Source: CAZEJK01 sp964512045
GTDB taxonomy: Bacteria; Acidobacteriota; Thermoanaerobaculia; Thermoanaerobaculales; Sulfomarinibacteraceae
Direction: 5' to 3'
NCBI GenBank assembly: GCA_964512045.1
Contig: CAZEJK010000182.1
Coordinates: 1 to 10,347, forward strand
Length of the DNA: 10,347 nucleotides
In this document: positions 5,894 through 10,347 of the stretch, one piece after another
Layout: the number at the start of each line of letters is the position of its first letter
How positions within the stretch are numbered: the stretch's first letter is position 1
Program-made: the position numbers and the translations under genes
Notes under the pieces: model-generated
The model's database searches: none
The model's input: the letters and a program-made list of their open reading frames with translations, nothing else
What the model was told of the DNA's origin: nothing

Positions 5894-7186
5894 ATGCGTC
5901 ACTACGGCGTGCTGCTCGGTGTCCTGCTCATTGCCTCGACCTGGTCCTGGGCTCAGCCCAGCCCGACGCGCTACCAGCTCACGACCGATATCCCGGCGAC
6001 CATCGGAAGTGCCACCGTTGACGACGCCGATATCGTCGAGCACACCGCCTCCAGTGGCAGCTGGAGCATCGTCTCTGCACTCAGCACCGTGCTACCGAAC
6101 GGCGTCGGCGTCGATGCGATCCACTGCTGGGCGAACGGAGATGTCGTCTTCTCCACCGACTCCAGCTTCACCTTCTCCGGTGGGAGTGCGGACGATGAGG
6201 ATCTGCTGCTGTACTCGGGTGGCGTCCTGACTCTGCTCTGGGACGGCAGCGCTGCGGGCCTGCCCAGCACTGCCGATCTCGACGCCGTCGCGGTCCTCAC
6301 CGCCACACCGCTCTCGATACTCCTCTCGCTCGATGCCTCCGCGATGGTGAGCGGCATCCCATGCACCGACGACGACATCATCGCCTTTAGCTCCAGCACG
6401 GGCTTCAGCGTGCTGCTCGCCGGCAGCAGCTGGCTCGGAGGCGAGGAGGACCGTGCCGACGTGGACGCGCTGGCGATGGTCGGCTCGCTGAACGACCTCT
6501 TGATCTCGCTTGATGTCACCGTCGAGCCAGTCGCAGGCCTCATCGCGGACGACAATCATCTCGTGCGGATCAGTGGAGGCACGCCGAGCAGCGTCGTCAC
6601 GTTTCCGGCCATCTCGTCCGTGGCCGACGTGGACGGCTTCGACGTGCAGCTCGCGCCGACGCTCGCAACGGCAGCCACCAACTCCGCGATCGTCAACACC
6701 GCCACTGCAGTGACCTGGACCGTCACCTACACTGATCTGGACAACGATCCACCGGCTTCAGGGTCACCGGCTCTTGTCATCGACGGCAACCCAGCCGTCG
6801 CCATGAGTGCCAGCACCGGCTGCGGCGCGCCGCTGTGCGACGGCATCGTCGCCAACGGCGAGCAGTACGAGCACTTGGCAACCGTGACGTACGGCGCTGC
6901 CCACAGCTACTCGATCACCGCTTCCGACGGCCTCGACAACGCTACCCCATCGACCGGTACGACACCGACCTACGTCTCCGATCCGGCTGACGCTGATGGC
7001 GACACGGACATCGACGCCGGCGACGTCGCCTGGATCCTGATCGAGCACCACGACTCCAACGGCGGCAGCGATCTCGACCTGGTCCGCGGCGGTGTATGGA
7101 CCGCCAGCTGGGGTGGCACCGACGCCGACTCCGACCACCAGGTCGGCGCGTCCGATCTTCCGGCAGCCGTTGCAGTGATCTTCTGA
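5894..7186 (+). CDS. Exported repeat protein with C-terminal dockerin-like domain
   Basis: The 430-residue protein starts at ATG 5894 behind GGAGGAA, five bases from GGAGG to the ATG. MRHYGVLLGVLLIASTWSWA is a Sec signal peptide, probably cut before Gln-Pro. The body contains three related segments beginning 'DAIHCWANGDVVFSTD', 'DAVAVLTATPLSILLSLD' and 'DALAMVGSLNDLLISLD', spaced about 56-61 residues, each with a downstream 'DDxxL/I' stretch. They suggest a beta-propeller-like or stacked beta fold. Next is a PKD/Ig-like segment ('VTWTVTYTDLDNDPPASG' through 'HSYSITASDGLDNATPS'). The C-terminus has two calcium-loop motifs: Asp366-368-370-372-374-377, and Asp410-412-414 with Asp421. This is the pattern of type I dockerin repeats. 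No cohesin partner or catalytic motif is visible. It is likely secreted or surface-attached; its substrate and function are unknown. It probably shares a transcript with the next gene. Confidence 0.85.
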   Translation: MRHYGVLLGVLLIASTWSWAQPSPTRYQLTTDIPATIGSATVDDADIVEHTASSGSWSIVSALSTVLPNGVGVDAIHCWANGDVVFSTDSSFTFSGGSADDEDLLLYSGGVLTLLWDGSAAGLPSTADLDAVAVLTATPLSILLSLDASAMVSGIPCTDDDIIAFSSSTGFSVLLAGSSWLGGEEDRADVDALAMVGSLNDLLISLDVTVEPVAGLIADDNHLVRISGGTPSSVVTFPAISSVADVDGFDVQLAPTLATAATNSAIVNTATAVTWTVTYTDLDNDPPASGSPALVIDGNPAVAMSASTGCGAPLCDGIVANGEQYEHLATVTYGAAHSYSITASDGLDNATPSTGTTPTYVSDPADADGDTDIDAGDVAWILIEHHDSNGGSDLDLVRGGVWTASWGGTDADSDHQVGASDLPAAVAVIF

Positions 7187-7200
7187 GCATCCGAACCGAA

Positions 7201-7214
7201 GCGCCCGCGGGCGC
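7201..7214. repeat. 14-base perfect palindrome between the two exported-protein genes
   Basis: GCGCCCGCGGGCGC is its own reverse complement. It sits 14 bases after the stop of the upstream gene and 4 bases before the AAGGAGG ribosome binding site of the next. It could act as an intercistronic hairpin that changes relative expression, or as a protein-binding site. Confidence 0.4.
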
Positions 7215-7231
7215 CGTCAAGGAGGGACACC

Positions 7232-8245
7232 ATGCGTCGCACCATCATCGTTGCCTGCAGCCTGATCCTGATCGGGATCGCGCCGGCGGCCCACGGCTCG
7301 GACGGCTGCTTCGAGATCTCGCATGTGAACGTCGGGACAGTGGGCGCCCTGACCACACCTGGCTGCTACGTCCTGACAAGTGACATCACCCAGGGCCTCA
7401 CCATCGGACCGGTCAACGGTCTGAGCCTGGACCTGAACGGGTTCTCGATCGTGCCAGCCAGCGGATCGGCCGTGACGCTCACGTCGCCACTGGAGAACTT
7501 CGAGATCCATAACGGCTCGGTCATCGGAGGCGACCCTGCGGTTCCCACAATTGACACCGTCGGATTCGGGGAGGGGCTCAACCACATCTACCGCGATCTC
7601 AGAGTTCAGAGCGCGGCTGGTGGCATCCGCTACCAGCTCGACGGTGGAGAGCTCGACAATCTCCAGCTCGAGAATGTTGTCGTTGTCTCCGAAGAGCATG
7701 GGATCCAGGTGATCGCCAATACCCTGCGCAACGTCGTACGGAACATCCGCTTGAACAGAGTCGAGGTCCGCAGCAACGGAATGGAAGCGATCTCCGTCTT
7801 CGGGAGCGCTTCAGCGGTCGCCATGCAGGTCTACGGGTTCCAGCTCGAGTCGTCCTCGATCACCACTACCATGAGCCCGGTCACGGTTTTTCTGGTCAAC
7901 AGCGGCATGTCAGGCGCTGCACCGCCCGATGGCGAGTTCGAAGGGTCGATCAGGAACTGCGATCTGGTGGGCCCAGACATGGGCCTGAGTATCGTGCTGC
8001 TCGACGTGTTGCAAGGCTCGCTGCACTGCACCAACAACAACCTGACGGCTCTGACGACTGCGGGCGGCGCCGCTTCGGCCTTTGCGGCCCTTGGCGCCGG
8101 CGCCATCGTCATCAGAGACAACACGAGCTTCGTACCGATGGGCGCGCTCCCTGCCACCGGCTTCATCGTCTCCCCAACCATCGCTCACGACGGTACGAAC
8201 CCGATCCTGAGCAACGTCGACGTGCGCAACGCCGTGGTGTATTGA
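7232..8245 (+). CDS. Exported right-handed beta-helix-type protein
   Basis: This 337-residue protein starts at ATG 7232 with AAGGAGG (7219-7225) upstream. MRRTIIVACSLILIGIAPAAHG is a signal peptide, cut probably before Ser-Asp. The mature N-terminus 'GCYVLTSDITQGLTIGPVNG' followed by 'LSLDLNGFSI' is the characteristic opening of bacterial parallel beta-helix (pectate-lyase-like) proteins, where 'DLNGF' rungs recur. Later rungs include 'FEIHNGSVIGG', 'LDNLQLENVVVVSEEHGIQVI' and 'IRLNRVEVRSNGMEAI'. Cysteines at mature positions ('GCF', 'GCY', 'NCD', 'HCT') may form disulfides, consistent with export. No lyase catalytic residues can be assigned, so it may be structural, adhesive or carbohydrate-binding rather than an enzyme. 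It lies 45 bases after the dockerin-tailed gene and is probably co-transcribed. Confidence 0.8.
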   Translation: MRRTIIVACSLILIGIAPAAHGSDGCFEISHVNVGTVGALTTPGCYVLTSDITQGLTIGPVNGLSLDLNGFSIVPASGSAVTLTSPLENFEIHNGSVIGGDPAVPTIDTVGFGEGLNHIYRDLRVQSAAGGIRYQLDGGELDNLQLENVVVVSEEHGIQVIANTLRNVVRNIRLNRVEVRSNGMEAISVFGSASAVAMQVYGFQLESSSITTTMSPVTVFLVNSGMSGAAPPDGEFEGSIRNCDLVGPDMGLSIVLLDVLQGSLHCTNNNLTALTTAGGAASAFAALGAGAIVIRDNTSFVPMGALPATGFIVSPTIAHDGTNPILSNVDVRNAVVY

Positions 8246-8269
8246 CGCCAACCGGCTGACCGACCGGAG

Positions 8270-8293
8270 CGGCAACCGAGCTCCCGTTTGCCG
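8270..8293. terminator. Hairpin between convergent genes (possible bidirectional terminator)
   Basis: CGGCAA (8270-8275) pairs with TTGCCG (8288-8293), and the inner CG/CG pair extends it across one mismatch. It lies in the 116-base gap between the beta-helix gene and the converging universal stress gene. Placement suggests termination in both directions, but there is no T-run on either strand. Confidence 0.35.
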
Positions 8294-8361
8294 ACGACAG
8301 GCTACAACGGCAGTCTTCGTAACGCCGAACCGATAAGCCCGTGCACTGCAGACGGTCGAGA

Positions 8362-8778
8362 TCACCTCCTGGGGACGACGAGCACGGGGCAGGGCGCGAC
8401 GTTCGCGATCTTTTTATCCACGCCCGGCGTCAGCGCCGCCACGAACGGGTGCTTCGGATCGTGGCCGACCACCAGCAGGTCGGCAGCCTCGGCGGCGGCT
8501 GCGATCACGTCCTGGTACGGGTCTCCCTCCTCGATCCGGATGGTCATGCGCTCAGCAACTTCGGCGTGACCGGCCTTGCGGATCAGCGAACGCAGCTCGT
8601 CCTCGTCGACCGACCTGGGTGCGTCCATCATCATGTGCGGCGCGTCGGCGCCGGGGGGGTTGACGTGCAGGACGGTAAGGTCCGCACCGAGCTCTCGGGC
8701 CAGTCGGATCGACTCACGTATGACGTGTACCTCGTCCGGATCACCTTCGAGGGCGACGGTCATGGTGCGGTAGTGCAT
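8362..8778 (-). CDS. Universal stress protein, UspA family, degenerate nucleotide motif
   Basis: This 138-residue cytoplasmic protein is one UspA domain. It starts at ATG 8778 with AAAGGAG five bases upstream. Family landmarks are the opening strand 'MTVALEGDP', the helix 'IRLARELGADLTVLHV', 'GDPYQDVIAAAAEAADLLVVGH' and the closing 'APCPVLVVPRR'. ATP-binding members carry G-x2-G-x9-G-(S/T). Here Gly105 is kept, but the second and third glycine positions are Pro108 and Pro118, and the usual aspartate of the first strand is Glu11. It therefore probably belongs to the non-ATP-binding branch. It follows the antiporter gene by 16 bases, and the two surely form an operon. UspA-like domains are often linked to transporters of this class, so it may regulate antiporter activity, although that is an inference. 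Confidence 0.93.
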   Translation of the reverse strand: MHYRTMTVALEGDPDEVHVIRESIRLARELGADLTVLHVNPPGADAPHMMMDAPRSVDEDELRSLIRKAGHAEVAERMTIRIEEGDPYQDVIAAAAEAADLLVVGHDPKHPFVAALTPGVDKKIANVAPCPVLVVPRR

Positions 8779-8794
8779 GCAATCTCCTTTCGAG

Positions 8795-10063
8795 TCACGG
8801 CTCCAGCATCGGAGACTGCCGGGCCCGGTCCGATCGCACGACCCAGTTGACCGCGATCGGGGTGGCGATGGTGGTCACTACGGCCATGATCACGACCGCG
8901 GAGAAGAGGTTGGCAACGATGGAGGGCGGCGGGCTGGGTGTTTCGAAGAGCCCGGCGCGCAGCGCGATGTCGGCGATGATCAGCTCCACCGCTCCCCGGG
9001 CGCTCATGGCGGACCCCACCACCGCCGCGCCTGCGACGTCCCGTTCGATGGCGTAGCTCGTCAGCCCGCAGGCCAGCACCTTGCTGAGAAAAGCAATGAG
9101 CAGGAGCGCAACCAGGAACACCGGCACCTCGACGATCGCGGCGCCGCTGAGGTGCAGCCCGATGGACGCGAAGAAGATCGGCGCCAGGAAGCCGGTGGTC
9201 ATCCCCTCGGCGCGCTCGAGCACGGCCTCGTGGATCTCCTCCTCGAGATGCTGTCGCTGGAAGTACAGCCCGGCCATGAACGCACCGAGGATGAAGTGCA
9301 TGTCGAGGACCTCGGCGAGAGCGCCGAACGCGAGGGCGACGACCAGCACCATGCTGAACTCGAACTCCCTCGCCCGCGAGTGCTGCAGCAGTCGGCTGAA
9401 CCAGGGGAACACCCAGCGCCCGAAGGCGATGGTCACCACGAAGAACAGCGCCACCTTGCCCACCAGCAGCAGCAGGCTGGAGAGCCCCAGCCACTCGCCG
9501 GTCCGCAGCAGGGAGGTGAGCACCGCCAGCAGGATCAGGCTCAGCACGTCGTCGTAGACGGCCGCCGACACGACGAGCTTCCCGGCGCGGGTGTTCAGCC
9601 GGCCGAGCTCGCGCAGGACCCGGATCGAGACCGGGACCGCGGTGATCGCCAGGGCGGTCCCCAGGAACAGCGACTGCGCGAGCTTCGCGTCGGAGTCGGG
9701 CAGAGCCCACCAGGCGAGGGCGAAGCCGCCGGCGAGAGGAACGAGCAGCCCGGCGATCGCGACCACGAATGCGCCGCGCGACGCCTCCGACATGTCCTTC
9801 GGACGCAGATCGAGACCGCCGAGCAGCATGAGGAAGAAGATGCCGAGGTCGGTCACCGCCTCGAATGCGGAGGTTCCCTGGACGTCGTGGATGAATTCGA
9901 AGGGGATCCCCGTGAGATTCGACAACGGCACCGCGAGCACTCCGAGAGTGATCCCCGCGACGAGCTCGCCCACCAGCCCTGGCTGGCCGAGGCGTTCCGC
10001 GATCTCCGCGAAGACGCGGCTCAGCACCAGCAGCACCAGCAGCATGAACAGGAGCAGCTCCAT
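8795..10063 (-). CDS. CPA2-family cation/proton antiporter
   Basis: This 422-residue polytopic protein has about 12 membrane segments and exchanges Na+ or K+ for H+ across the inner membrane. Family features are 'LGQPGLVGELVAGITLG' in the first segments, 'LGIFFLMLLGGLDL', and 'GTALAITAVPVSIRVLREL' (the unwound helix region). The paired acidic 'VYDDV' (Asp171-Asp172) forms the ion-binding site typical of electrogenic exchangers. 'FILGAFMAGLYF', 'PIFFASIGLHL' and 'SARGAVELII' follow. It has no C-terminal TrkA-N (RCK) regulatory domain, so it is the short form rather than full KefB/KefC. I chose ATG 10063 because GGAGG lies five bases upstream; the GTG at 10075 would sit before that site. Ion specificity cannot be read from the sequence. 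It is the first gene of an operon with the universal stress protein. Confidence 0.93.
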   Translation of the reverse strand: MELLLFMLLVLLVLSRVFAEIAERLGQPGLVGELVAGITLGVLAVPLSNLTGIPFEFIHDVQGTSAFEAVTDLGIFFLMLLGGLDLRPKDMSEASRGAFVVAIAGLLVPLAGGFALAWWALPDSDAKLAQSLFLGTALAITAVPVSIRVLRELGRLNTRAGKLVVSAAVYDDVLSLILLAVLTSLLRTGEWLGLSSLLLLVGKVALFFVVTIAFGRWVFPWFSRLLQHSRAREFEFSMVLVVALAFGALAEVLDMHFILGAFMAGLYFQRQHLEEEIHEAVLERAEGMTTGFLAPIFFASIGLHLSGAAIVEVPVFLVALLLIAFLSKVLACGLTSYAIERDVAGAAVVGSAMSARGAVELIIADIALRAGLFETPSPPPSIVANLFSAVVIMAVVTTIATPIAVNWVVRSDRARQSPMLEP

Positions 10064-10347
10064 CGACACCTCCACGAGGTCCGGTCACCGCGACGATCGC
10101 CATCCCTGCTCCGGCAGCCACGCCGTCCGTGACCTCATTTACAGCTGAGCATGCCTCACGATCGCCGGCAACCGGAATCGGCCCGGTCCCCATCCCGGGC
10201 GACCCCCCAGCTCGATGGTCGTCATAGGAGTGACTGCAGACCGCCTCATCTTCGAAAATGCGAGGCAGTATCGCGGGGAGCCAGTTACTGGCCTCGAAGG
10301 ATCGCCAGGCGGCAACCGAGTTTCCAGTGACAACCGATGCACCGCTT
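10064..10347. other. Upstream non-coding region of the antiporter operon
   Basis: I see no supported gene. The small minus-strand frame 10139-10342 and a plus-strand frame from ATG 10215 open to the edge both lack ribosome binding sites and recognisable motifs. Structural elements are GCCAG-TTA-CTGGC (10280-10292) and a GCCTC/GAGGC stem enclosing TTCGAA (about 10233-10265). The antiporter promoter should be here on the minus strand, but I found no clear -35/-10 pair. Confidence 0.4.

Noticed and set aside
8269..8280. GCGGCAACCGAG also found at 10309-10320
   Set aside because: A 12-base match between two places in 10 kb of GC-rich DNA is expected by chance, and the flanks differ.
8760..10193. 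477-residue minus-strand frame and a 451-residue plus-strand frame (8777-10132) over the antiporter
   Set aside because: Both are Arg/Gly/Glu/His-rich low-complexity products of GC-rich codon bias. The antiporter frame has membrane helices, the DD motif and a proper start.
10215..10347. Plus-strand frame from ATG open to the right edge (44 codons)
   Set aside because: No ribosome binding site, no recognisable motif, and too short to judge; GC-rich DNA often gives such open stretches.

Overview
The window is high-GC bacterial chromosomal DNA with compact genes, clear Shine-Dalgarno sites and stop/start overlaps. It carries a sigma-54-type response regulator, a histidine kinase with a distinctive H-box insertion, and a secreted protein ending in a dockerin-like calcium-binding tail. 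This combination suggests a Gram-negative, delta-proteobacteria/Myxococcota/Acidobacteriota-like organism. The lineage is an inference; no rRNA or tRNA gene is present to settle it.

Layout. (1) Positions 1-664, minus strand: the N-terminal 221 residues of a putative lipoprotein that runs off the left edge. (2) 828-1368, plus strand: a complete YefM/YoeB-type toxin-antitoxin operon with a consensus-like promoter. Two TGTACA-type operator half-sites 12 bp apart overlap its -10 region. A GC-rich hairpin follows the toxin. (3) 1369-1547: an intergenic stretch with four tandem CTGARCT heptamers and a leader hairpin. (4) 1548-5506, plus strand: a membrane sensor histidine kinase and a REC-AAA+-Fis response regulator, overlapping at ATGA and almost certainly co-transcribed. 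The regulator is followed by the same 18-base hairpin sequence that follows the toxin. (5) 5507-5893: a non-coding, hairpin-rich stretch. (6) 5894-8245, plus strand: two genes for exported proteins. The first has about 56-61-residue internal repeats, an Ig/PKD-like segment and a dockerin-like tail. The second is a beta-helix-type protein. (7) 8362-10063, minus strand: a CPA2-type cation/proton antiporter and a universal stress protein in one operon. (8) 10064-10347: upstream non-coding DNA.

How the parts work together. The kinase probably senses an extracytoplasmic ligand through a Cache-like domain and phosphorylates Asp54 of the regulator, which activates sigma-54 promoters. I found no convincing -24/-12 promoter in the intergenic stretches I scanned, so its targets are probably elsewhere. 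The antiporter/UspA pair looks like an ion- or pH-stress module. The toxin-antitoxin operon should autoregulate. Most of the window belongs to recognisable families. The less ordinary parts are the near-leaderless toxin-antitoxin promoter, the shared hairpin repeat, the heptamer array and the repeat-dockerin exported protein. I see no clearly new multi-gene system.
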